Of a stretch of DNA of 64,000 bases, positions 1 to 59,564 are shown piece after piece. The notes under the pieces are model-generated. The model saw only the letters and a list, made by a program, of their open reading frames with translations, was not told where the DNA came from and made no database searches. Each line of letters begins with the position of its first letter. Position 1 is the first letter of the stretch. The DNA lies in assembly GCF_036324505.1 (NCBI RefSeq), contig NC_086360.1, positions 4,906,546-4,970,545 of the forward strand, written 5' to 3'. The position numbers and the translations under genes are program-made. This stretch comes from Eleginops maclovinus. Taxonomy: Eukaryota > Chordata > Actinopteri > Perciformes > Eleginopidae.

Positions 1-1199
1 GATATCATAACTTTGATATTTAATAAGAAAAGTAGTGAGAACACCTCTACTTCAAAACGTCAATATATTTCTTTCTGTGAAATGATGACACATTATTTTA
101 AGTAAAGGACATAATGTGATTAAGGACCACTTAGAATAAAGATTGTGAAAGTTTGAATCATTTAACCCAGTTTTATTTTACACCTCATTCACAAGTGTTC
201 TTTTTAAATGATAGCATATGCACAATATACAAAGATATCTCATCATTTTAACCTATATTTTAAACGTAATGTTCCATTTCAGTGTACTGCACAAGTCAGC
301 TGCTTCAATGTTTTAATGGCTTGCATTTTCTTTTACCCTTGCATTTTTTTTTTTTACTTTAGTTAACAGCACTACTTTTCAAAAGTCAAATTAATAGTTA
401 AGAAGAGCTGATTACCAATTTCATTGATATAAGACATATTGTAAATAAATATACAAATAAAAAAATGACTTATCGTCACCCCTCTGCTGCGACATCAGTG
501 TTTGCATTAAAGGTTTCCTGATAAACTAAACTGAGATGTTGCTGCTGTGTGCTGGTCTGCAGTTCCCCTGCAGGGGCAGCCGGGGGCAGCATTGCAGTTG
601 TTAACCTCCAGCAGCAGAAACCAACAGTCCTCCAGCAGCAACACTTGTGCTCTTCAGCAGCCGTTTGGCATTTAGCTCTTCTGTCACGCAGTCGATTTTG
701 TTGATTCCGAGCATGAAAACAGCAGCGGTACCTTGTTAAAGTGTTTGTTTGGCCTTCAGACTGTTTGTCCCCGGAGGACCGACTCACTGGGAGCACATAT
801 CATGAATAACCTGCAGTAAACTGGTGTCTTATTTTAATTTGCCTCTGTAATTGACAGTGGGCTCAATTTCTTTGTGAGCGCAGAGGCCGTTTGTGACCCC
901 GGAGACAAGGACCGTTGTTGATGATGTTCTGGAAAATGTCAGAAACACGCCAGCGTTAAACTCAAAGAGATGATTGATTTTTATTCTCCCCAATCTCTTC
1001 GAAAGTTGTTGTTTGTGAACAGCAGGTTTTCTTTAATAAACTCCTGATTGTCTCTCCTCATACAGACCTGAAGTAAGCAAATGTTAACATCGTATATAGT
1101 CACATTTGAAAATCTATAGTTTCCTTCATTAGTGAGGGATGTGTTTTGTTGTTAGTGATGTAAAACATTGAAACGTCTCCTCCATATGGACACAATCTA
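1..1199. other. Gene-free AT-rich flank
   Basis: No exon with recognisable protein similarity was found on either strand. The longest open frame is about 106 codons on the minus strand (476-796). It is low in complexity (Gln, Cys and Thr rich), resembles nothing I recognise and looks like chance. Confidence 0.5.
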
Positions 1200-1740
1200 G
1201 GTTTTATTAGCGTTTTCATATAGTTAAAGAATGAAATATTATGAATTACAGTGCATTTGGCTCGTTTTGGCTGACGGGACTTTTCTAAATTTAGCACATT
1301 TATTTATACTACGATGGTTGAAATGTCCCGGAAAATCTACTTTAAGGCAGGGACTCCTTTTCTGCGTCGTTTTTTTCTGGCCCACTTTCAAATACAGTTC
1401 CTTAACACGCTGCAGTTTAAAAAACGATGCAAATATAAAGAACGCCAAATGTGCCAAAACACATGCAAGAGAACTTTAGATCACAAGAGAAGCATTTAGA
1501 AAAGCCAGGGGACACAAAGAGCACACACAGCCGGGACCAGAGCACTTGTGGACATTCAGGGATTATAAAATTGGCCGAAATGTAAACCTAGCAATTTCAG
1601 TGTTTTGTATTTGGAGTGTTTTGTTAATGCAGCACTTTTATTAAACTCTAAATGCTGAACGAAATGTTTCTCCTAAAGGAAGTTTTTTGGGCCTTTGTAG
1701 CGCGTTTGCAACTGTCGGCCACCGTACAACATGAAAAACA
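1200..1740. repeat. Dispersed repeat, copy 1 (unclassified)
   Basis: This stretch is clearly related to 55100-55520. Shared blocks include ATGCAAATATAAA, a GCATTTAGAAAA block, and a final block reading TTTTGGGCC, TTGTAG, GTTTGC, CTGTCGG, CCGTAC. Divergence is high with several indels. No terminal repeats or coding capacity were recognised, so the class is unknown. Confidence 0.6.
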
Positions 1741-2900
1741 CACATATTCAAAGGAAAGAAAGGGCAAGGGAGGATTGCTGTATTATCTAATAGATAGTCT
1801 AGATTAGATTGTGAAAAACACTATTTTCTTTAAGAAAAAATCCTGGGAAAAAAGAATAGTGCATAAAATAAAGTTAAACTTAATAAATAACCCTTTGAAA
1901 ATATTAGTAATAAGTACGCTTTATTGAAAATAGTTTAACAGAATAATATTCCTTCACTCAGAAACTTATTTTTTGCCAAGGAAAATGGAGCCAATACACC
2001 AAATGACCTGCAGCTGTTTTTAACAACTTTTAAAGTGTTTTAGATGCACTTTTTCTTAAAAGACCATTAAGATCCCAGCATGGGCCCTCGTGTCATAAGA
2101 GTTCGGCTGCAGAGTAATTGTTTCGAGCGAAGACGACAGCAGAGGTCTCTGATCGCTCATTCTCACTGCGTCTGTTATTTCCTTCTGAATGAAATAATAT
2201 TGAAATAAAAGTCTCTAATTTTACTTAGGGGGGCCCCGGGAGCCTCTTGAGGGCCACTGAGGGTCCCCAGACCCCACTTTGGGAGCGGTCGGTTTGGCCC
2301 ATGTTTACAGGCTGCGGTAATGATGCTTGTTTGTCCAGCGGTCTGTAAATCACACCGATATTAGAGCTGTCACAGGATCCACTGGAGACACAGCAGACCA
2401 TCACTAATACCCCCCACCCTGGAGAGACACCCACCCTCACTTCACCCCGTGATCCATAACAGCAGCCAAACAGAAGAAAAAACACCAGAGTGAGGCTGCT
2501 TAGGACATAAAAGTAGTTTTAAACCAATACTGACCATCTTTAACACCAACCTTAGAGCTGTAGATCATGTAGAATGAAATGTCAGAGAATCTCTAAACAA
2601 AAGGCAATTTGATTCATTAATATATATTAATATAATGTGGGATCATTTATCCCATGGAAAGTTTGGTTTTGTGACAGTTATTCCATTTTAAAATACATTT
2701 TTTTTTAAAACAAACAAAACATATAAACATGAGCATTTTAACTATAATGTCCTATACAATAACATATAAACACAATAAAAAGATACAATAAAATAAAGGT
2801 ATTTATATAAAAATAAGAACTTAGTCAGGATGTACACATTGTGCTACACTAGATGATGTATATTACAAAATATACAGCAGTGTATAAGTTTTATTAGGAT
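1741..2900. other. Gene-free stretch
   Basis: AT-rich sequence with simple A/T runs. The segment at about 2225-2485 is more GC-rich and may be an old repeat fragment. No exon or RNA gene was recognised. Confidence 0.4.
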
Positions 2901-3220
2901 TAGGGATGCACCGATTGCAAAAATGTCGGCCGATGCAGACACCGATGTTAAGAATAACATTTTTGCCGATGTTTTACTATGTAACCTGTAATGGTAGCAC
3001 AATGCAGACTAAGGCAGCCTATCCCTTTAAGAGAGAGAGTGGGGGATACGTGTGTGCATGTGTAAGCGCGCGAGAGAGGTTGAGCGAGCCATAGTAAGTT
3101 TCTGGAAGTTAACGGGAGTAGCAGCAAGTATAACAAAGTCATAAATATATACGACGGCCTCCCAAGAACACTGAAGAATGGATTTAATTTACCGATCCTC
3201 CAGCCCCCCGGTACACGGGG
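2901..3220. mobile_element. Possible truncated hAT-type element end
   Basis: The segment opens with TAGGGATGCACCGA followed by repeated CCGATG motifs, a start I associate with non-autonomous hAT elements of fish. I could not find a matching opposite terminus, so the right boundary is arbitrary and the element is probably truncated. Confidence 0.35.
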
Positions 3221-3530
3221 CAGAAGTCCTGCAGCATGCGCAGCGTGCAGCAGCAGCTCCTCACAGAGGAGAGGGGAGAGGAGAGGAGACTGCTTTCATT
3301 TGCATCTTATACTTGTGTTTACTTCACCCAACTTGAGACTAAAGGCTTTGTTTTTGCTTTATTTATACATCATAAAATAATGGTACGGTTTAAGTTATGT
3401 AGCACTTTTCTTTAAATGGTTGGAAAGTGCTTTTATTAAATAAATAAAAAACAATATAGAATACAAAGAACATAGGGCTCATACAAGGACTGATTGTACT
3501 TTTCTTCAGAACGATAATAACCCTTAAAGG

Positions 3531-3942
3531 GGCCCTATTATGTTCCTTTTTTTCAACTTTTATTTAGTGTCTCTACTGGGACATGTCTCCATGCTTTAAT
3601 GTTCAAAAAGCTCTTTATTGTTCTCATACTGCCTGTGCTGCAGCACCTCTTTTCACCCTCTGTCGGCTCTGTAGTGATTGGTCAACTGCTTAGAGATCTG
3701 CTGCCCAATCACGGACTGGTGCTAGCCAATACAAGTATGAGTGTTATTAAGGGATGTTACCATGATAAGTAAGTCAACAAAAGTGTCTGATGGAGGCGTT
3801 TCAGGCAGGTGGGGGGAGTGTGTGGGAGAGAAACTCCCTCAGGAGGGAACACAGGGATTTTAGCTTTTGCGAACCATTTACATGCACTAAAACCAATTAC
3901 AGTACAGTAACGAGAGATTCCAAAAAGCATAATAGGGTCTCT
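3531..3942 (-). mobile_element. MITE, GGCCCTATTATG family, copy 1
   Basis: The termini are inverted: the left end reads AAAGGGGCCCTATTATG and the right end CATAATAGGGTCTCTTT. The interior contains the family marker blocks TCTACTGGGACATGTCTCC and AAAGCTCTTTATT. Related sequence occurs at 4547, 25330, 47010, 48490 and 57848. There is no coding capacity, so it would depend on a transposase supplied elsewhere. Strand is relative: copies 1 and 48490 share one orientation, the others the opposite. Confidence 0.7.
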
Positions 3943-4546
3943 TTAGCTTGATCTGGTTTGGTCATCATCAGGTGATTCATCCAACCAGCAGCACCTCTCC
4001 TCCCCTTCAGCGGGCTTTATTCTCTGCAGTGCTCTCCATTCATTACAGCTGCTTTACTGTGAGACGAGCGGCTTTTATTGGCACTGCTGCCTGTAAAATC
4101 GGTCGAGAGACTAACCTTTGCACGGAGGGAGGGGGAGGGTTTGTTAGAGGAAAGGTGGACGTCCACACAGCAAACAGGAAGCAGCCCACAAATACACACT
4201 GTCGTTATTTCCCACACAGGACTACAGATAGACACATTTTCAGGCAATGTTTGTGTGTGTGTTCTGATATTTATTAGGAAGCGATGGCTCCTTTAACCTC
4301 GCCCATCGACCGCCCAGCGCTCCCATTAAGGCAGACGGGGGTGTCCACAGGGAGAGGGAATGTGAGGGTGTGTTTGTCTTCAAAGTGGAATCTTTAAAAG
4401 GCTAGGGGTTGTTTCTTGGGAGTGTTCATGAGCTGAAACCTCCCTCTGAGTGTTGTGTTTAATGGTGTGTTCATTTATCCAATCTGACGCTCTACTCTAA
4501 AATGAGTGTTGCTCTGAGAAACAGAGTTCTATTTCTACATCATTTA
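3943..4546. other. Gene-free spacer between two MITEs
   Basis: Unique-looking sequence with short open frames on both strands and no recognisable protein similarity. No exon, RNA gene or terminal repeat was identified. Confidence 0.4.
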
Positions 4547-4947
4547 AAGAGGCCCTATTATGCTTTTCACGGTTTACTCTTTCCTGTAGTGTGTTATATA
4601 TAGGTTTTTGCACATGGCAATCCCAATGACACTTCATTGGACTTTTTAATTTGGTAGAATAGTGACATCATTACACTCGTTTCTTTTGGCTAGCCCTCCA
4701 ACGCATTGTACGTGATATGGGCAGGACATCGGCTGAGCGGTTGACCGAGCACAACAGAGCTGGCAAGCTAACCAATCAGAGCAGACTGGGCTCTGGTTTC
4801 AGACAGAGGGTGAAAAGAGGTAAATAAAAGGAAATAAGAAATAAGAGGAAAAATAAAGAGCTTTTTGAACATTAAAGCATGGAGACATGTCCCAGTAGAG
4901 GAACATACAAATATAAACTGGAAATTAGCATCATTTGTCCTTTTAAA
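4547..4947 (+). mobile_element. MITE, GGCCCTATTATG family, copy 2
   Basis: It begins AAAGAGGCCCTATTATG and runs through the family interior in the orientation opposite to 3531-3942, including the block GGAGACATGTCCCAGTAGAG. The right end is degraded (TTAGCATCATTTGTCC in place of TTAGCATAATGGGGCC) and abuts another element at about 4963. Confidence 0.65.
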
Positions 4948-4962
4948 CAGGGACGCTGGAAG

Positions 4963-5643
4963 TAGGGGTGCTGAGGGTGCTGCAGCACCCCCTGGTGAAG
5001 GACTATTGCAACACTGCAACACTGATGTAGTAAATTAATAATTTTTATTTTCAACTTTTTACTTTTCAAAATAAAAACATTAAGTTTCTACTTTTACATA
5101 ATCGTGATATTTTTAGTTTTCCGTCTCATTTGTTATCAGGCTATTTTAAGAAATGTAGTTGGCTAATTGCTTATGTCTTGTTTTACTTTGTAGTTCTGTG
5201 AATGAGCGCAAGAGGAGGATGGCTGTTCATGCTGCAGCTGCAGCTGCTGTTGTGTGAGTGTGAGTGAGTGAGTGAGTGAGAGAGAGACGAGAGAGAATGT
5301 CGCGTATAACCACAGACCTGGATTTGCTTGTTGGTAAAACAGTAATCAGTTAAGTCGCTCAATAAATGCACTTATTAGGAATAAAGTCTGTGTTTGTCTC
5401 AGTAAATGTATACAGTAGGCTATAGGCTACTACACGCTGGCCATCTGATGTAAACAAAACTATTGTAATGTTATGATGACACGACGTGTCGTTATAAGAT
5501 AGAGCTAATTTAAGTAGCCTATTGTAAGTTGTAGCATAATATTGAATCTAGCTCATTTTTTGCTCCGTTGCGCTGCGTTTGGTGTGACGTCATCGTCACC
5601 GGGTGACGTCACCCAGCACCCCCAACTCTGAATGACTTCCAGC
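4963..5643. mobile_element. Element with GCTGGAAGT inverted termini
   Basis: The left end reads GCTGGAAGTAGGGGTGCTG and the right end contains CAGCACCCCC and finishes GACTTCCAGC, so the ends are inverted relative to each other with small indels. A (GAGT)n stretch lies inside at about 5255-5280. No transposase was seen. The target duplication is unclear, so the boundaries are approximate. Confidence 0.5.
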
Positions 5644-6060
5644 ATCACTGCTTTTAAAGAAACAGGTTTAGAACCATTGGTCTTTCAGGGACTTGAAACG
5701 TTGAACTTTCAGTTCCCAAGTCAAGACTGCGGAGCTAACGAAAGATCACCTCGTTAATTACAGCTAGCCTGCTAACGTTCCCTATTATGGTTATGATACG
5801 CTACCATATAAGGCTATAAAACGTTTTACGTGCTTTGTGCTTTTACTTTATAATAACGACGGTAATAGTGAATATAGACCTACCCAGCTTTACAGGAACA
5901 GTGTTGCTCGTTGACATCATTTGTGCCAGCCTCCGTCTGCATTTGCCGCTTTGTAAAAGCCGGACAGCAGTTCAGCTGAAAGAGCTGTCAAAAATGCCAT
6001 GTTGAAAGTATGTTTGTCGGACTTAGCAACAATAACCAAGGGGGGCGGGGCTTAGCGATA
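5644..6060. other. Gene-free stretch
   Basis: No exon or RNA gene was recognised. A GGGGCGGGGCTTAG block near 6038-6055 resembles a motif common in fish interspersed repeats. Confidence 0.35.
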
Positions 6061-6062
6061 GG

Positions 6063-6766
6063 TCAATTGGCACACACCCTCTGATCCCCCTTTTTAAAAA
6101 GGGGAACCACCACCCCGGTCTGCCACTCCTTCGGTACTGTTTCCGACTTCCACGCAATGTTGATGAGACGTGTCAACCATGACAGTCCCTCAACACCCAG
6201 AGCCTTCAGCATTTCTGGGCGGATCTCATCCACCCCTGGGACTTTGCCACTGGGAAGGTGTTTGACTACATCAGTGACTTCCCCCCCATGAGGTTGGAGT
6301 TGATCCTCCTTCATACTCCAGCTCTGCCTCTAACATAGAGGGCGGAGTTGTCGGGTTCAGGAGCTCCTCAGTGTTCCTTCCACCGCCCTAACACACTATC
6401 AGTTGAGGTCAACAGCATCCCATCATTGCTGTACACAGCTTGGATGGTTCCCTGCTTCCCCCTCCTGAGGTGTCGGACGGTTGTCCAGAACAACTTTGGT
6501 GCCGACCGAAAGTCCTTCTCCATGGCTTCTCCGAACTTCTCCCACACCCGCTGCTTTGCCTCGGCCACGGCTGAGGCTACTGCCCTTCGGGCCTGTTGAT
6601 ACCTTGCAACTTCGTCAGGAGTACCCAGGGATAACATATCCCGGAAGGCCTCCTTCTTCAGTCGGACGGCTTCCCTGACCACCGGTGTCCACCAGAAGGT
6701 TCGAGGGTTACCGCCCCTTGAGGCACCTAAGACCTTGAGATCGCAGCTCATTCTTTCTACATACAT
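6063..6766 (-). pseudogene. LINE reverse-transcriptase fragment (broken)
   Basis: On the minus strand, 6766-6368 reads as the linker region between endonuclease and reverse transcriptase of a fish non-LTR retrotransposon (blocks NPRTFWWTPVVREAV, AEAKQRVWEKFGEAME). After a frame change it continues at 6314-6063 into the start of the reverse-transcriptase domain (GKVPGVDEIRPEMLKAL, then VVVPLFKKGDQRVCAN). The frame is broken between 6368 and 6314, and both the endonuclease and the catalytic RT core are missing, so it is dead. I recognise the protein type from many fish genomes but cannot fix the clade (RTE-, L2- or Rex-like). Confidence 0.75.
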
Positions 6767-6967
6767 TAACCGGACAGAATTGCAACTTATTCATCATCAA
6801 ACCATTTTATTTTGGCAAACTTCTTGTTTAGCTGCATGAGAAAATAACAACAAGGCAGTGAAGCATTGAGAAGATTGGTTCTGTTAATCATTAAAACTAA
6901 AATATTGAAAAGTATTTCAGGTAGCTTTCCAACAACATTGCTGTAGCATGATACATTAAATGTGTTC

Positions 6968-6973
6968 TTTATT
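6968..6973 (-). promoter_or_regulatory. Candidate rnf214 polyadenylation signal
   Basis: TTTATT on the plus strand is AATAAA on the minus strand. It lies about 90 bases past the rnf214 stop codon at 7060, which would give a very short 3' UTR. A second AATAAA occurs near 6807 on the same strand, so the true site is uncertain. Confidence 0.5.
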
Positions 6974-7059
6974 GAACTTTTCTACAGCTGGTACCTTGCA
7001 AAAAGACACATCTGTGGACATTAAAGTGTTATTTTTGAATGTTTTTAGAAGTTCCTCGG

Positions 7060-20497
<13,438 letters not shown>

Positions 20498-21635
20498 ACT
20501 GTATGAAATGAAACTTAAAGTTAAACCTTGCTCGGTAAGATTCTAAACTGCTCTGCCAGCTAAGCTGCTAGCTAGCACCGACAGTGGTAACTCAGCACAT
20601 AAAGACTTTCTTTAAAATATATTTTTTAGCGATATTAGCTGTTTACAAACTCCAGTTTACACTTGCGGCCATTGATATCCGAAACACGGAAATAACAGCG
20701 TTTCGTTAAATTTGGTCCGGCTGTAACGTCACAAAGATCGTCGATGTTAAAAAAAACATTTTTTTTCTTCAGAAAACTTTATTGAACATGACAGAACAGG
20801 GAAATGTCAGTAGAAAAAAAAGTCAGAATAAGTAAGTGCTTAAATGTCACAGTACTTTTCTAAGTGAAAGGCCTGTTTTGAAAACTTTACTTCAATAACG
20901 TTTCCTAATTAATGGGAAATGTAGGCTAAGGCTTTGGGTCATTGTATTCAATACAGAAATAAATGTCCCCTGTGACTGCACAATAAAGAAGAACAGAGAA
21001 GCACGAAGAATCAAACAGAGGGGAAATTTACATTCTGCATTTGACCCATCGTAGTGTCAGGCTGCCAGTGTACTACACACTTCTATTTTAAGTGCAATTA
21101 TATAACTTCATAATTTTTAATATCCTAAAACAGTCTCCATGCCCTCTACACAATGCCGTGCATTCTGTATATTTACGTGGGAATGTTTTTATTTTGAATT
21201 AGTATTTGTATCGTTTTATGTGGTGTTTAATCTATATTAATCTATCCTTGTATAAGACAGTGACAGTGAAAAGCTTTTAAATCTAATCCAAAAATAGCAA
21301 AGTCATTTCGAGCTTTGAGATGCTTTTAATTAAAAGTATTGTGTGAATTTGTAAAATGTAAAGTTCCCCTAAGGTCAGCGTCAAACAGCGCAGTGACAGG
21401 AAAAAGCTGCAGTGAGACCTCTTCTCTTCTTCTCGTCTCTGGCTACCGTCCATGCCCCCATCAGGACTCCTGTTAGTCACATGACAGAGCTGGGAAAACC
21501 TCCTGACTCCCCGCTCCTCCTCTCCTCCCCTCGCTCTGTCAGTCTACTGTTTTCTCGCTCTCTGTCTGTGTGTATATGTGTGTGTCTGTTAGCTAGCTGT
21601 TAGCTATCGCCAAAATCAACCGCAGGAACGACACC
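20498..21635. promoter_or_regulatory. Shared intergenic/promoter region of rnf214 and snx2
   Basis: The two start codons face away from each other across 1,138 bases, so both promoters and 5' UTRs must lie here or in unseen upstream exons. A CRE-like TAACGTCA sits at 20724-20731, near rnf214. A palindrome-like GTCACATGAC at 21476-21485, near snx2, differs by one base from the CLEAR consensus GTCACGTGAC. The snx2-proximal part is pyrimidine-rich (21495-21560). No TATA box is convincing. Part of the interval (about 20990-21060) looks like an old SINE fragment. Confidence 0.6.
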
Positions 21636-54514
<32,879 letters not shown>

Positions 54515-55099
54515 AGCCGCACCAACACAACAGACAGTCCTGACTGGCTCCGGTCAAACTACACTACCCACAATGCACCGGTTCTCCCACTTTTGCCACC
54601 CTCCTCCTCATGTTTCTGCCCAGAGTGAGGAAGAGAAGTGAAGACAGTGAATCTCCAAGGATCTTTTCTGCGGTTTAAAAAATCAACAACAGAACTCCCT
54701 TGAATTTATAATTGTTTTATGCTTTTACTTTCCGAACTCAGTGTTGCGTTCACGTCTGTCCTGAAATATTGTTTTTCTCCTACTTGATTATTTTACAATA
54801 ATACTGTAAGATCATTTAAGTTTTGCCCTTCACGTACAATCTCCTTCTAAGGCAAAATTCTTAATTGTCAATTTGAGTTCCCGTGGGGAATTTCATCTAA
54901 TGCTGCATTGAGTGTTATTTTCCAGCCTGAAGCTTAAAATCCCGTACGACATGAACGCAGCATGAGTTATGACCTTGGTGATGGCTTTCCTCTCCTCACA
55001 GATTCAAACATGGTGTCAGTTTTTACAACGTAGAGCACTTTGTTCATTTATCTTTTACCACCAGACACAAAGGGAATGGGTGAATGTTGAGGAATTTCA
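54515..55099 (+). other. Probable snx2 3' UTR
   Basis: Sequence directly after the stop codon, without repeats until about 55100. No AATAAA occurs before 55606, so the UTR either runs through the dispersed repeat or uses a variant signal. Confidence 0.5.
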
Positions 55100-55520
55100 C
55101 TGTCAAATTTTACTTGAGATTATTTTTAAGGATTTCTTCTTAAGATTCCTCAACAAAGACCGATATCCACAACCCACGGTAAAGATGTTATCGTTTTCTC
55201 CATTAGTTTGGTCGTTAGATGTATGGAAGCACATTTTTTCGAGGGCCGATGGGTGCAAAAGCGCTACAATTACATTTATATTAGAAGAAACAGACTGCAC
55301 CTTCAAAAACAATGCAAATATAAAAACACAAATGTTCCAAAACAACATTGACCATATGTAAAGCATTTAGAAAACAATAACCAGCTTGATGAAATGTGTG
55401 TTTGTGTTTTTATATTTTCCTTTTTTCAGAAAATCGAGCATGTTTCTTTTACTGGATGTGTTTTGGGCCGTTGTAGTGTGTTTGCGCCTGTCGGCTTCCG
55501 TACATTTCCGTCATAAAAAT
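55100..55520. repeat. Dispersed repeat, copy 2 (unclassified)
   Basis: It is homologous to 1200-1740: AATGCAAATATAAA, GCATTTAGAAAA, then GTTTTGGGCCGTTGTAG and CTGTCGG. It lies in the likely snx2 3' UTR or just past it. Confidence 0.6.
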
Positions 55521-55605
55521 GTAAAAGGATAAAAAGTAAAAAAGGATAAAAAGTAAAAAATCATAAAATTGTCAGGGTGTCATACTTAAGTTTGAAATGT
55601 GGTAC

Positions 55606-55611
55606 AATAAA
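55606..55611 (+). promoter_or_regulatory. Candidate snx2 polyadenylation signal
   Basis: This is the first canonical AATAAA after the snx2 stop codon, about 1.1 kb downstream. Which site is used cannot be told from sequence alone. Confidence 0.35.
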
Positions 55612-55619
55612 AACTGGGA

Positions 55620-56829
<1,210 letters not shown>

Positions 56830-56899
56830 AAAGCAGCTTCATATCTCTTCCTGTGTTCAGTGTGAGGGCTATAGTTGGGTATTAACTGTTCTTGATTGA

Positions 56900-57840
56900 A
56901 TTTGTTTGAATTTTCACCCATGTCATAATTAAAATTAAATCAGAAGCTCCAAATCTGACATTACATAAATGTTCAAATAAAAACTGGAAATATAGATATA
57001 TTTTTTAGCCCTCACTTTTCCTCTATCTTAAATCATATAAAACTGTATTGATTTCTATCTATTTGTCGCCTAAATGATGTGCAATGGTTGAGAATTTTCA
57101 GTTGATTTTATTATTATAATTTTTTTTCACAGATTATTCAATTCTTTATCTGAGCAGATTAAATACAATCTTTTTTCTTTGACATTCCTGCTGCGCGTCA
57201 GAACAGACGTTTAAGAACTTTAATTACAATAAAGGAATGTATCTCATCCATGGGAGCACTGGGTTTTAATTGTTATTATTATTATTATTAATAATATTAC
57301 TATTTGTATTATTTATCATGCAGATTGTGATAATGCATTTTATTTATAGAGTGCTTTTCAATAAACACAAGACACTGAGTAAAAATTCATAACAACATAA
57401 TTAAAACAACACACTCAGATTATATATAATCATCGCTACTCTTCAAAACTGTAGTGGAGCCATACTTTTAATAATGTTACATTTTTTATTTACAGACTGA
57501 CATTTTGAAATGTATTAGTTTGTTTAATTTTACTGTCATTAATATTCCTCATTCGCTTTTATTTATATATGTGAGATTTGAATTACACATAAAAAAATGT
57601 TGATTAAAAATCCTTATAGGAATATCAAGTTTAGTAAGATTTGTATTTGCTATTTTTTAAAAATATATTTATATTTGAAATTGCTACAATAAGTGCTCAC
57701 AATATGTTAAAAGATCATTTGCACACATGTATCTTTATCCTGTGCACAAGTCTGAAATGTTTTCTGATTTTGGGACAAGATTATATATTTTTTCAGTATT
57801 CTTCTGACCAAATCTTTGCACAGTAATGTCTCTCAATCCT
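56900..57840. other. Gene-free AT-rich stretch
   Basis: Very AT-rich, with an (ATT)n run near 57272-57300. No exon or RNA gene was recognised. Confidence 0.4.
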
Positions 57841-57847
57841 TTCTTAA

Positions 57848-58250
57848 GAGGTCCTGTTATGTTTTAAGAGTCTTTCCCTCCCTTTAGTGTGTTTATATAG
57901 GTTTTTGTGCATATAAATGGTCTGCAAAGGTTAAAATCCCTGTATTCCCCCTCTCATGAAACACCCCCATTGCACCCCTTAATTTACATCCATTACATAG
58001 GGACAAAACTATGTAACACTCTAGCCTCTTGGCTAAACTAGAGGGCGGGTCATCGCTAAACGGTTGTCCAATCCACATAGAGCTGGCCAGCTAACCAATC
58101 AGAGTAAACTGGGCTCTGGTTTCAGACAGAGGGTGGAAAGAGGTGCTGCTGCACAGGCAGTATGAGAGAAATAAAGAGCTTTTTGAACATTAAAGCATGG
58201 AGACATGTCCCAGTAGAGACACTACATACAAATATAACCTGAAAACTAGC
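57848..58250 (+). mobile_element. MITE, GGCCCTATTATG family, copy beyond snx2
   Basis: It begins AAGAGGTCCTGTTATG, contains CAAAGGTTAAAATCCC, CAGACAGAGGGTG and GGAGACATGTCCCAGTAGAG, and fades after AATATAACCTGAAAA. The terminal block of the right end is missing. Confidence 0.65.
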
Positions 58251-58348
58251 AGATCCAAAGAGTTCAACTGTCAGGGCGTGAAAGGGATGACCAAAGACTG
58301 GAAAAAATTCAAAGAAACTGTCAGGAGGTTCCACTCACATCAGCTCTG

Positions 58349-58353
<5 letters not shown>

Positions 58354-58385
<32 letters not shown>
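58354..58385. repeat. (CA)n microsatellite
   Basis: About 32 bp of CA, facing the long GT tract at 58517. Confidence 0.95.
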
Positions 58386-58387
<2 letters not shown>

Positions 58388-58514
58388 AGCATATAGGCAG
58401 AGCGCTGTCAGGCAGTGCATTACTTTGTATTGTGGCTGTCACACGATCGACTAGCTGTCATATTCACGCTGCAGGTTTCTGTGGAAGACGAACATATTCA
58501 CATCAGATTTATAG

Positions 58515-58727
<213 letters not shown>

Positions 58728-58739
58728 TGTGTGTGGACT

Positions 58740-59560
58740 CATGAGCAGTTAAATCGGCTCCTGACGACAGCTTCACATCCATATGTTTTTTTTTCATTAT
58801 CCTTTATTGAATCTAGAAAATGTTACGTCTTTAATGTGTCTTTCGTCACTGTTGAGCTTTACTCTTTTACTTTGCAGCATAACCAGTTTAGTTGCTTGAG
58901 GTAAGTGTTGTATTTACGTAAATTGTCTTAATCTAAGGGTGGTGTCGTGTCATCCATAGTTATAATGGAATTAAAACTAGCGAAAATCCAATGTTGAATG
59001 ACAAATCAAATATATAAATATATGCAAGATTTTAAAGCATGACACATGTTTAGTTTTTATTAAGATACCTTTGGTATTTGCAATTCCATAAACACAGCAT
59101 AGGCCCTTTTTATTTTGGGTGTCGGAGACGGTTGCCAGGGCCCCTGTAACAGTGAGCCTTGACCACCTTGTGGCACCCCTGCAACGGAAGATTTTATAAT
59201 TTATAAAACAAATGTATTTAGCATTGTGCTGTAACTCGTCGAAATGAACTGGAATGCATTGTGTTTTTCATAATGTAATTTAATGCAATTTTCACTATTG
59301 AAATTCATCCTGTTACCAAAACAACACACCAATGATGGTATTTACAAAACTAAACATTTTAAAATGTTCAATGCTGTCTCTCTTTTTTTTCTCCATAATG
59401 TATTTATTTGAAAAAACCCATTATATAACAATAAAAAAATATATAATAAAATAATAATGACGTGCTTCATCTGCACAACACAAGGCAATCATTAGAAAAC
59501 ATTACGCAGAAAAGAAAAGACACACATTAATCACACAATCTCGGGAACTGCACCAGAAAT
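58740..59560. other. Gene-free intergenic stretch
   Basis: AT-rich sequence. The segment 59395-59560 is the presumed 3' flank of the L1 fragment that follows on the minus strand. Confidence 0.35.
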
Positions 59561-59564
59561 ACAT

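Noticed and set aside
476..796. 106-codon minus-strand open frame as a gene
   Set aside because: Biased composition, no recognisable domain, no splice partners and no neighbouring coding signal.
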